Below, in pieces: positions 1 to 6,142 of a DNA stretch of 6,385 nt. The notes below the pieces were generated by a model. The model saw only the letters and a program-made list of their open reading frames with translations, had not been told where the DNA came from and made no database searches. How positions within the stretch are numbered: position 1 is the stretch's first letter; each line of letters opens with the position of its first letter. This stretch comes from Scatosoma sp045655705 (lineage in GTDB: Bacteria; Bacillota; Clostridia; Christensenellales; Borkfalkiaceae): NCBI GenBank assembly GCA_045655705.1, contig JAZOPU010000033.1:1-6385 (forward strand). Direction: 5' to 3'. The translations under genes and the position numbers were made by a program.

Positions 1-719
1 TATTCGTCGTCTACCATTTTAAGGAAACGATCAATACTCGGTTCGTCCACCAAAAGGCGGGGCAACCCGAAAATATCCCAAGGGGGATCGTCCATATGGA
101 TTGCCATTTTGATATCGCACTCTCTACAAGTAGGCATAATCGCTTCCAGGAAATATTGTAAGTTTGCCCAAAGCTTTTCTTTGGTAACCCCTTCATAAGC
201 TTTGAACAGCTCGTCGAGCTTTGCCATACGTTCAGGTTCCCAACCGGGGAAAGACATATTATACTTTTCCGTAAAATCCAAGATATACTTCGCCATAGCG
301 TTATAATCGTCTTGAATCATTCCCTTTTCATAAAAAAGTGCCGTCGAACCGTCGCCAACTTCGTGGAATAAATTACTTCTCGTCCAGTCGAAAATAGGCA
401 TAAAGTTATAGCAAATGACCTTCACACCAAACTCTGACAAATTGCGAATGGTTTGTTTGTAATTTTCAATATATTGATCGCGGGTAGGCAAGCCGATTTT
501 GATATCGTCGTGTACGTTGACCGATTCCACGACGTCGATATTAAAACCGTATTGATCGCACTGTGCTTTTACCTTAGCAATCTCGTCTTTTTGCCAAACT
601 TCGCCGGGCATTTTATCGTGCAACGCCCAAACGATACCCGTAACGCCGGGGATTTGTTTGATATCCGAAAGTTTAATACGGTCGTTTCCTTCGCCGTACC
701 AACGGAACGTCATTTGCAT
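1..719 (-). CDS. uxuA: D-mannonate dehydratase, partial (C-terminus beyond window edge)
   Basis: Cytoplasmic metal-dependent enzyme that dehydrates D-mannonate to 2-keto-3-deoxy-D-gluconate in the hexuronate (glucuronate/fructuronate) pathway. 239 codons are visible and the frame is still open at the left edge. The family is about 350-395 residues, so roughly a third is missing. Family blocks seen: FRWYG near the N-terminus (5-9), WALH (31-34), VVESVNVHDDIK (63-74), VICYNFMPIFDWTR (101-114), FPGWEPE (157-162), and IHMDDPPWDIFGLPRL (207-222). His208 aligns with the first metal-binding His of the family; the other metal ligands lie beyond the edge. The protein lacks much of the insertion that lengthens E. 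coli UxuA, so it is the shorter Gram-positive type. The start at 719 has AAGGAG eight bases upstream; a second ATG two codons on (713) is too far from it to be preferred. It follows the GH2 gene on the same strand across a 131-base gap and has its own promoter. Confidence 0.95.
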   Translation of the reverse strand, partial: MQMTFRWYGEGNDRIKLSDIKQIPGVTGIVWALHDKMPGEVWQKDEIAKVKAQCDQYGFNIDVVESVNVHDDIKIGLPTRDQYIENYKQTIRNLSEFGVKVICYNFMPIFDWTRSNLFHEVGDGSTALFYEKGMIQDDYNAMAKYILDFTEKYNMSFPGWEPERMAKLDELFKAYEGVTKEKLWANLQYFLEAIMPTCRECDIKMAIHMDDPPWDIFGLPRLLVDEPSIDRFLKMVDDE

Positions 720-727
720 AATTTTTA

Positions 728-733
728 CTCCTT
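728..733 (-). promoter_or_regulatory. Ribosome binding site of uxuA
   Basis: The minus strand reads AAGGAG, eight bases before the ATG at 719. This fixes the uxuA start over the internal ATG at 713. Confidence 0.8.
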
Positions 734-741
734 TTTCTTCT

Positions 742-766
742 TGCGTTTATTATACCATAAAACGCA
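742..766. promoter_or_regulatory. Candidate operator over the uxuA -10 element
   Basis: A perfect 7-base inverted repeat, TGCGTTT (742-748) and AAACGCA (760-766), with an 11-base spacer is centred on 754 and brackets the -10 hexamer and start point. A dimeric repressor here would block RNA polymerase. The centre reads TGGTATA on the minus strand, which resembles half of the GntR-family ExuR/UxuR box of enterobacteria, but that likeness is weak. No cognate repressor is visible in the window. Confidence 0.35.
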
Positions 767-777
767 TTTTCCCGCAA
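749..777 (-). promoter_or_regulatory. Extended -10 promoter of uxuA
   Basis: On the minus strand TTGCGG (777-772) is followed after exactly 17 bases by TATAAT (754-749). The -10 is preceded by TGG, the TGN extended -10 signature, which compensates for the weak -35 (three of six). Transcription would start near 742, giving a leader of about 23 bases. uxuA can therefore be expressed apart from the upstream GH2 and symporter genes. Confidence 0.7.
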
Positions 778-817
778 GTTTTTGATAGCAACTTTTTATT
801 GCAAAACCTGCCCTTTT

Positions 818-845
818 TAGCACAAAATTATTGCATTTTTTGCTA
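818..845. repeat. AT-rich inverted repeat between the GH2 and uxuA genes
   Basis: Arms of 11 bases (818-828 and 835-845; TAGCACAAAAT and ATTTTTTGCTA) match with one mismatch around a 6-base centre, ending 5 bases before the GH2 stop codon. The stem is AT-rich and no T-run follows on the minus strand, so it does not look like a working terminator. It may be a binding site or a weak mRNA 3' hairpin. A smaller GCAA-N7-TTGC repeat lies at 788-802. Confidence 0.35.
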
Positions 846-850
846 AATGG

Positions 851-3106
851 TTATTTTTTGTTTTTAGGTTTGCGAATACGGTTGAGCTGTTTGTTCATTT
901 TTAAGAGTTCTTCTTTGGTGAAATTGACGTTCATAGAACCCATCATACTCGTCAAACGGAGCACGGTGAACCCGCCCATCATTTGCAACAAACCTTCGCT
1001 CATTTCAAAGCCCGCCGCCTTGGGTTTTTCCTTGCTCTTTTTATCCCCTTGCAAGGATTTTTTAATCTTGAGCCCAAGTTTTACAAACCAAAGTTTACCG
1101 CGGAACGTTCCCATAATATCGCCTAATTTATCATTAAGCGAGAACCGACCTTCGGGCGCGTCGATATCAAACCAATTGAGAACCGCGCCTTGTTCTTTCA
1201 AGCGGTATTCTTCGTTGAACGTTTCCACTTTGCGAATTTTACTTTCGTCGGAAAGTTCGCCCGCTTTCGCCACAATCGTGCTCTCGCCCACGTTTTGCAC
1301 TTCAAAATAGAAGAAATGATCGGGTGCGGTCTTTTTGCCAACGCTTTCGCCGTTGACGAACAGCTCCACTTCCGCTTGGTTGGAATATACGGTTATTTTC
1401 GTAACGTCTTCCACGCGGTCTACATATCTTTTTCCGCAAAGATGCACGAACGGCTCGTTAGATAACCACGCTTTATACGCATAGAAAGCGTCCTTTTTAT
1501 ATTTTCTGTCCATCGTCACGAGCCCTTTGTGGTTTTGGCCGTTTTCACCGCCTTCCGCGCGCGCATCCGCACCAAAGTCGAACATATTCCAAACGTGCGT
1601 CGCCCACATATATTTACGCGTGAAAAGTTGCTTTATCAGTTCTTCGTGATAATACGCTTGATATTCTTCGGTGTAGTCGCCTTGGAAAGGGTTGCTCGAA
1701 TGCCAATTCAAGGCTTCGCAACCGTATTCCGAACAACCGATAGGAAGGTCGGGGTGCATTGCGTGGAATTTATCAAACCAAGGCCCGTTCATACTCGTAT
1801 CCCCGCCGTACCAGCCAAAGTAGTGGTTATAGGACACGACGTCGGGAATTTGCAAGTAGGGATCGTCCATTTTACACATGGAAACCGCCGCAATCGTCGT
1901 AAGACGCGTTTTATCCATTTCGTGCACCAAATCGTTGAGAATACGGTGATTTTCCAAAAGATCGTCGTCCGAGCCACCGATGGAAATTTCGTTGGAAAGT
2001 CCCCAAACCACGATGGAAGGGTGATTATAGTTTTGCGTGATGAGCTCTTTCATTTGCGAAATCGTGTTTTCGCGACCCGCGGGCATATGCTTGGAAATAT
2101 ACGGAATTTCTGCCCAAATCACTAAACCTTTTTCGTCGCAAAGATCGTAGAAATATTGATCGTGTTGATAGTGCGCAAGACGAATGGTCGTTGCGCCCAC
2201 TTCCATAATCAAATTGATATCTTCTTCGTGGTGCGCTTTCGTGAGCGCGTTGCCAACGCCCAGTCTGTCTTGGTGACGGGAAACACCGCGCAAGGGATAT
2301 TCTTCTCCGTTGAGAATAAATCCGTTGTTAGGATCAATCTTAAACGTACGGCAACCAAAACGCGCCGAAACGTTATCAATCGTTTTCTCCTCGCGCACGA
2401 TTTCCGCGTTCGCCGTGTATAAATACGGGTCTTTTCTACCATTCCAAAGTCGTACGTTTTCAATCGTAAAGGTTTGTTTTTTGTCTTCGCTGATTGCCTG
2501 CGCGACCACTTTACCCTCTTTATCGCAAAGCTCGTAGCGGATTTTATCCCCGTTTTGCAGGTTGGTTGTAAATACTTCCACTTCTACAAGCGCGTCTTTA
2601 TCTTTCACTTCGGGGGTAACTTTAATACCCGTTCCGCCGTAGTAATCCAAGTCGAAATGCGTGTCGTTTACGGCGATAATATTCACGTCTCTATAAAGCC
2701 CGCCGTAGAACGTAAAGTCTGCCATTTGCGGATATACTCTATCGTTGGGCGCGTTATCCACGACGATCGCAATCTCCGTTTTATCTTGTACTTGCGCCGT
2801 GATATCCACGCGCCACGTGGAATAACCGCCGTCGTGGCTGGCAAGCTTTTCTCCGCCCACGTATACCTGCGCCGACGAGTTCGCACCGCGAATTTCCAAA
2901 TAGTAGCGATCGGCTTTAGGAAGCTCCGCTTTGTCAAGCGTTTTTACGTATAAGCACGAACCGCGGAAATAATCGTTACCGCCGTCCTGTCCGTCGGTAG
3001 CGTTCCAAGTATGCGGAAGCGAAAGCGTTTCGCCGTCGCGACGGGTAATATCCGTCGTATCTTTAATAAAAAGCCAATTTTCGTTTACGTTGATAATTTT
3101 TCTCAT
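851..3106 (-). CDS. Glycoside hydrolase family 2 enzyme (beta-glucuronidase or beta-galactosidase type)
   Basis: Cytoplasmic retaining exo-glycosidase of 751 residues with no signal peptide. Order of domains: sugar-binding jelly roll (about 1-175, with FRGSCLYVK and FYGGLYRDV), Ig-like domain (about 180-255), TIM barrel from about 260 (FILNGEEYPLRGVSRHQD) to 550, and a second Ig-like domain (about 565-627). The acid/base is Glu373 in GLSNEIS and the nucleophile is Glu460 in GCSEYG. The loop after WAEIPY (331-336) is short, so it is a 'no loop 1' form. NHKG at 525-528 matches the NxKG motif that binds the carboxylate in beta-glucuronidases. However, similar motifs occur in GH2 beta-galactosidases, and WNMFDFGAD is also of that kind. 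Residues about 628-751 form an extra lysine-rich C-terminal extension. The start at 3106 has AGGAG six bases upstream. It lies 60 bases after the symporter gene. The uxuA context favours glucuronides. Confidence 0.92.
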   Translation of the reverse strand: MRKIINVNENWLFIKDTTDITRRDGETLSLPHTWNATDGQDGGNDYFRGSCLYVKTLDKAELPKADRYYLEIRGANSSAQVYVGGEKLASHDGGYSTWRVDITAQVQDKTEIAIVVDNAPNDRVYPQMADFTFYGGLYRDVNIIAVNDTHFDLDYYGGTGIKVTPEVKDKDALVEVEVFTTNLQNGDKIRYELCDKEGKVVAQAISEDKKQTFTIENVRLWNGRKDPYLYTANAEIVREEKTIDNVSARFGCRTFKIDPNNGFILNGEEYPLRGVSRHQDRLGVGNALTKAHHEEDINLIMEVGATTIRLAHYQHDQYFYDLCDEKGLVIWAEIPYISKHMPAGRENTISQMKELITQNYNHPSIVVWGLSNEISIGGSDDDLLENHRILNDLVHEMDKTRLTTIAAVSMCKMDDPYLQIPDVVSYNHYFGWYGGDTSMNGPWFDKFHAMHPDLPIGCSEYGCEALNWHSSNPFQGDYTEEYQAYYHEELIKQLFTRKYMWATHVWNMFDFGADARAEGGENGQNHKGLVTMDRKYKKDAFYAYKAWLSNEPFVHLCGKRYVDRVEDVTKITVYSNQAEVELFVNGESVGKKTAPDHFFYFEVQNVGESTIVAKAGELSDESKIRKVETFNEEYRLKEQGAVLNWFDIDAPEGRFSLNDKLGDIMGTFRGKLWFVKLGLKIKKSLQGDKKSKEKPKAAGFEMSEGLLQMMGGFTVLRLTSMMGSMNVNFTKEELLKMNKQLNRIRKPKNKK

Positions 3107-3110
3107 AATA

Positions 3111-3117
3111 CTCTCCT
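3111..3117 (-). promoter_or_regulatory. Ribosome binding site of the GH2 gene
   Basis: AGGAGAG on the minus strand, with six bases between AGGAG and the ATG at 3106. It begins only seven bases after the foot of the intercistronic hairpin, so no promoter fits between hairpin and gene. Confidence 0.8.
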
Positions 3118-3124
3118 ATAAAAC

Positions 3125-3158
3125 AAACGGTATCCAACCGAATGATCGGATACCGTTT
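3125..3158 (-). terminator. Intercistronic terminator-like hairpin between symporter and GH2 genes
   Basis: A perfect 11-base inverted repeat, AAACGGTATCC (3125-3135) and GGATACCGTTT (3148-3158), with a 12-base loop starts eight bases after the symporter stop codon. On the minus strand the stem runs into TTTGTTTTA, a moderate interrupted U-tract. The plus strand has a T5 run as well. Because the GH2 ribosome site follows directly, the hairpin probably acts as a partial terminator or mRNA processing/stability element that sets the symporter-to-hydrolase ratio rather than ending the operon. Confidence 0.65.
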
Positions 3159-3166
3159 TTAACAAA

Positions 3167-4657
3167 TTACTCCGTTTTTTCGCTATCCGTCGGCGTTACA
3201 ACCGTTTCCTGCGTTTGTTCTTCTACACACGCACAAGCTTCTTCGCTTTCCGCCTCTTCTGCGTTACCAAGCTCTGCGTTCATTCTTGCAAGCGTTTTCT
3301 TGTCGAGATTATACACAAGTGCAAGCCCGATAAACTGCAAGATTGCTGAGAAGAGATAGGTTGCCGCTACCAAATAACGCATACGCACCGCAACTTCCCA
3401 AACCTGATTGCCTTCGTCCGCGCCCTTATAGCCGAGCGCTACCATGATCACGAGAATCAGTGCAGGACCGATACCTTGCGCCAATTTTCTAAAGAAGGAA
3501 TGTAAGGAATATACCGTGCCTTCTTCTCTATTCCCCGTTTTCCATTCGCCGTAGTCGATCGCGTCACCCATCATTGCCCAAGACACCGTCGAGTAGATAC
3601 CAAGCCCCAGCGAATACACGAGCTGACAAACAATATACAAAACGAGATCCAAGCCCGTGTTGCTAGGCGTTACGATAAACAGCGCAAGCGCCGCCGCCAC
3701 CGAGCAAAGCGAACCGAGCGTTGCAAGTTCTTTTTTACCGTATTTAGCAACCATTTTTCTTGCAAGCGGGGTAAACACGACAATGGGAATCATAGCAAAA
3801 AGCTGTACCACACCCGAAATTTGTACGTTTTTAAAGTAGGATTGGAAGATAACCGTTACCGCCGTAGCCGCACCTTGCATACCGATAAACATACCCATTG
3901 CGGCGATCGTCGCGCCGACTGCGGGACGGTTTTTCATAAAGTTCACAAACGCTTTGAATACGTTGAACTTGGGTGCTTCTTCGTGTAACGTGATTTCCTG
4001 TTCGTCGCGGATTACCGTGTTGCGGATCATAAATTGGAAACAAATAAACCCAAGCGCACCCATAATAAGCGCAGCAATAAATACGCGTTCACCGATCAAG
4101 TTGTTGTCGCCATCGTAAATAATGAACGGCAACAATACCATGGGAAGCATATTCCCGAAAATCGAACCAACCGAACGCCAAGCGGAAAGCGACGCTCTGT
4201 CTTTTCCGTCTTTGGAGATCAAGCCAAGGAGTGAACCGTAAGGCACGTTTGCCACCGTGTAGAACGCGTCCCAAACCACGTAGCCGGCGATAAAGATAAT
4301 CGCCTTTGCCACAACGGGCGCATTCGGGAACGGCAAGAAGCAACACGCTCCGCCTACGATCAAACCGATCGAACCCCACCAAATGTATTGGAGAAATTTG
4401 TTTCTCTTATACTTACGCTTGTCCGAGTCAATCATAGAACCGATTAACGGATCGTTGATTGCGTCCCAAACTTGTACGACGATCAACAGGAGCGCATACC
4501 AAAGGTCCATACCCATAAACTGCGTCCAGAAGATCGACATCGTGCTTTTGAGCGCAAAACTCATGTTGCACCCAAGGTCACCTGCTGCATACGCAAGGCA
4601 ATCGCGCATACCAAATTGGCGTTTGCCGTTTGCGTCAAGCTTTACTTCTTTTGCCAT
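3167..4657 (-). CDS. GPH-family glycoside:cation symporter (MelB/UidB-like)
   Basis: Inner-membrane secondary transporter of 496 residues (family usually 450-500) with about 12 hydrophobic helices. It imports a glycoside with Na+ or H+. Family signatures: WDAINDPLIGSMID (64-77), where Asp65, Asn68 and Asp69 line up with MelB Asp55, Asn58 and Asp59 of the cation site; YTVANVPYGSLLG (133-145); RASLSAWRSVG (154-164), with Arg161 near MelB Arg149; and GDAIDYGEWKTG (364-375) followed by FFRKLAQG, where Lys391 matches MelB Lys377. MelB Asp124 is replaced by Asn137, common in the UidB/XylP branch. The C-terminal tail (about 460-496) is acidic and cytoplasmic, with a CAC triplet, and carries no EIIA domain such as LacS has. 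The start at 4657 is preceded by AAAGGGG at nine bases. First gene of the minus-strand unit, divergent from the AraC regulator. The substrate is inferred from the neighbours only. Confidence 0.93.
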   Translation of the reverse strand: MAKEVKLDANGKRQFGMRDCLAYAAGDLGCNMSFALKSTMSIFWTQFMGMDLWYALLLIVVQVWDAINDPLIGSMIDSDKRKYKRNKFLQYIWWGSIGLIVGGACCFLPFPNAPVVAKAIIFIAGYVVWDAFYTVANVPYGSLLGLISKDGKDRASLSAWRSVGSIFGNMLPMVLLPFIIYDGDNNLIGERVFIAALIMGALGFICFQFMIRNTVIRDEQEITLHEEAPKFNVFKAFVNFMKNRPAVGATIAAMGMFIGMQGAATAVTVIFQSYFKNVQISGVVQLFAMIPIVVFTPLARKMVAKYGKKELATLGSLCSVAAALALFIVTPSNTGLDLVLYIVCQLVYSLGLGIYSTVSWAMMGDAIDYGEWKTGNREEGTVYSLHSFFRKLAQGIGPALILVIMVALGYKGADEGNQVWEVAVRMRYLVAATYLFSAILQFIGLALVYNLDKKTLARMNAELGNAEEAESEEACACVEEQTQETVVTPTDSEKTE

Positions 4658-4710
4658 TTTCCCTTACCCCTTTATAATTTTTTTTGCTACGACTATATCG
4701 TACTACTTAT

Positions 4711-4716
4711 ATTATA
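4711..4716 (-). promoter_or_regulatory. -10 element of the symporter promoter, no recognisable -35
   Basis: Consensus TATAAT on the minus strand, with transcription expected near 4704 and a leader of about 47 bases. The position 17 bases upstream (4739-4734) reads TCACTA, not a -35 hexamer, and neither 16 nor 18 bases gives one; TTGTAA at 4729-4724 is too close. This is the pattern of an activator-dependent promoter. Confidence 0.55.
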
Positions 4717-4727
4717 AATCATTTTAC

Positions 4728-4756
4728 AATGTATAGTGAGTAATTTTTTAATGTAT
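4728..4756. promoter_or_regulatory. Candidate AraC-type activator site: two direct repeats
   Basis: AATGTAT occurs at 4728-4734 and again at 4750-4756, same orientation, 22 bases apart, which is about two helical turns and the layout usual for AraC-family half-sites. The proximal copy reaches into the empty -35 position of the symporter promoter. The repeats are short and lie in AT-rich DNA, so chance is possible. A TATTA-TTG-TAATA palindrome (4754-4766) overlaps the distal copy. Confidence 0.35.
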
Positions 4757-4789
4757 TATTGTAATATTTTCATATTTACGCAAAAAAAG

Positions 4790-4818
4790 TTGTGTTTTTT
4801 TCAAAAATATGATATAGT
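4790..4818 (+). promoter_or_regulatory. Promoter of the AraC-family regulator gene
   Basis: TTGTGT (4790-4795), a 17-base spacer, then TATAGT (4813-4818) preceded by TGA, an extended -10. Expected start near 4825, about 22 bases before the ATG. It runs opposite to the symporter promoter, and the two -10 elements are about 100 bases apart. Confidence 0.65.
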
Positions 4819-4834
4819 AGAAAAAGAATACAGC

Positions 4835-4841
4835 AAGGGGG
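4835..4841 (+). promoter_or_regulatory. Ribosome binding site of the AraC-family gene
   Basis: AAGGGGG five bases before the ATG at 4847. It decides the start: the upstream in-frame ATG at 4736 lies ahead of the promoter and has no such site. An in-frame GTG at 4841 overlaps the site itself. Confidence 0.75.
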
Positions 4842-4846
4842 TGCGT

Positions 4847-6010
4847 ATGTTTTCTTTTATAAAGGAAGTTTTTCAAAAACACCGTTTAGGCGTGTTACAA
4901 ACACGGCAAGACCAACCAACGAGCGTAAACGACGCGTTGGGTGACGAGCTTTTACTGCATAAAATCGCCCCAACTCTTCAACCGCGCGTTTTATATACCT
5001 TTACCGATTCCTTTTTGCGTTCCTATTATTTCTTGCTTTTGCCCGATAGCGACAACGAGCTGTTGCGTATCGGTCCATATTTAAAAAACGCACTTTCCCC
5101 CGAGCATATTTTGGAAATTTGCGAAGAGAAGGACATTCCCCCGCAACAGCACAAGCACCTTGTCGAATACTACGCAAGCTTGCCGATCTTGCAAGAAAAC
5201 GACGCCTTACAAACAATTTTACACCTTTTTTGTGAGCGTATATGGAATACGCCGTCCTTTTTAGTGTTAGAGCTTACAGGTAAATACGTAGACTCGCCGT
5301 TTACGAAATCGACAGCAGACGACGAAAACGAAACGTCCATTCTCAAAACGGCAATCGAACGCCGATACGCATTTGAAAACGAAATGATCCGCGCGGTTAC
5401 TCTGGGTCAACCGCACATGGAAAAACAGTTCCGTTCGGCATTTTCAGAAAACTTTTTTGAAATGCGCGCCAATACTCCTTTACGCAACGCAAAAAACTAC
5501 GCCATTATTATGAACACGCTTCTTCGCAAAGCCGCGGAAACGGGCGGTGTGCACCCGTTATATTTGGATAGAATTTCTTCTGGGTATGCTAATAAAATAG
5601 AAAATTTGTCGTCGCTTACCGAAAACGCCGCGCTTATGAGTGAAATGTTTCGGGAATATTGCCGACTTGTCCGCAAACACGCCTTGCGAAAATACTCCCC
5701 CGTCGTGCAAAAAACAATCCTAACGATTGACGCGGATCTTTCCGTCGATCTTTCGCCCAAACGGCTTGCGGAAAAACAAAGCGTTACGCTTGGGTACCTT
5801 TCCGCGGTTTTTAAAAAGGAAACGGGAAAAACGCTATCCGAATATATCCGCACTCGGCGTATGGAATACGCGGAATACCTGCTCAAAACCACAAGCTTGC
5901 AGGTGCAAACGGTTGCGTTGCATTGCGGAATTATGGACGCGCAATATTTTTCCAAACTCTTTAAAGCCCACCACGGCAAAACACCCGCAGAATACAGAAA
6001 AACACCCTAA
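4847..6010 (+). CDS. AraC-family transcriptional regulator
   Basis: Cytoplasmic DNA-binding protein of 387 residues, likely activator of the divergent symporter-hydrolase unit. The C-terminal part (about 287-385) is a typical AraC domain with two helix-turn-helix motifs: the first around LSPKRLAEKQSVTLGYLSAVFKK (302-324), the second around VQTVALHCGIMDAQYFSKLFK (353-373), ending in the family signature GKTPAEYR (377-384). Residues 1-285 are soluble, rich in predicted helix and without membrane segments. They are not a cupin-type AraC sensor that I recognise. The segment PLRNAKNYAIIMNTLLRKAAETGG (211-234) resembles an N-terminal region found in many Bacillota AraC proteins of unknown ligand. 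The start at 4847 is chosen because the frame upstream to 4736 is AT-rich and contains the gene's own promoter. Confidence 0.9.
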   Translation: MFSFIKEVFQKHRLGVLQTRQDQPTSVNDALGDELLLHKIAPTLQPRVLYTFTDSFLRSYYFLLLPDSDNELLRIGPYLKNALSPEHILEICEEKDIPPQQHKHLVEYYASLPILQENDALQTILHLFCERIWNTPSFLVLELTGKYVDSPFTKSTADDENETSILKTAIERRYAFENEMIRAVTLGQPHMEKQFRSAFSENFFEMRANTPLRNAKNYAIIMNTLLRKAAETGGVHPLYLDRISSGYANKIENLSSLTENAALMSEMFREYCRLVRKHALRKYSPVVQKTILTIDADLSVDLSPKRLAEKQSVTLGYLSAVFKKETGKTLSEYIRTRRMEYAEYLLKTTSLQVQTVALHCGIMDAQYFSKLFKAHHGKTPAEYRKTP

Positions 6011-6049
6011 TTGTTATAACGTTAAAAACTCTATAGTCCATACAAAAAA

Positions 6050-6082
6050 CCTGTGGAAATGAATAACTTCATTTCTCACAGG
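6050..6082 (-). terminator. Rho-independent terminator, best read on the minus strand
   Basis: CCTGTG plus GAAATGAA (6050-6063) pairs with TTCATTTC, one bulged T and CACAGG (6068-6082) around a TAAC loop: 14 base pairs. On the minus strand it is followed by T6 (6049-6044), a strong terminator lying two bases after the 3' CCA of the tRNA remnant, so it is probably the original terminator of that tRNA gene. On the plus strand only TTT follows, giving weak termination for the AraC gene 39 bases upstream. Confidence 0.75.
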
Positions 6083-6084
6083 TT

Positions 6085-6142
6085 TGGCGCAGAAAGAGGG
6101 ATTTGAACCTCCGGATACGTTCCCGCATAACACGATTTCGAA
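6085..6142 (-). pseudogene. 3' part of tRNA-Ser(CGA); probable att site of an integrated element
   Basis: About 58 bases on the minus strand read as the 3' portion of a class II tRNA: anticodon loop TTCGAAA with anticodon CGA (6140-6138), anticodon 3' stem TCGTG, a long variable arm ATGCG-GGAA-CGTAT, T-loop TTCAAAT, acceptor strand TTTCTGC, discriminator G73 and encoded CCA (6087-6085). CGA reads the serine codon UCG, and a long variable arm and G73 are both serine-tRNA traits. The 5' side is absent: the base before the loop (6143) gives C, where A is needed to pair with TCGTG, and no D-arm or acceptor 5' strand (GCAGAAA expected) is found up to the window end. The T-stem GGAGG/CCCTC has an A-C mismatch and one G-U pair, consistent with lost function. 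A break exactly in the anticodon loop is typical of tyrosine-recombinase integration, leaving a displaced 3' end. Confidence 0.7.

Noticed and set aside
453..785. 110-codon plus-strand open frame across uxuA and its promoter
   Set aside because: Overlaps conserved UxuA sequence on the other strand and runs into the promoter; no recognisable protein.
1529..2125. 198-codon plus-strand open frame opposite the GH2 gene
   Set aside because: It lies wholly antisense to the conserved catalytic barrel, has no ribosome site or family likeness, and is rich in R/V/F/H as expected of a shadow frame.
4736..4846. Upstream 37-codon extension of the AraC-family protein from an ATG at 4736
   Set aside because: It is AT-rich, contains the -35 and -10 of the gene's own promoter, and lacks a ribosome binding site, whereas the ATG at 4847 has AAGGGGG at five bases.
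4658..4846. Catabolite response element (CcpA site) in the divergent region
   Set aside because: No stretch matches the WTGNAARCGNWWWCA pattern by eye.
5497..5979. 160-codon minus-strand open frame opposite the AraC DNA-binding domain
   Set aside because: Antisense to clearly conserved helix-turn-helix coding sequence, with no signals for expression.
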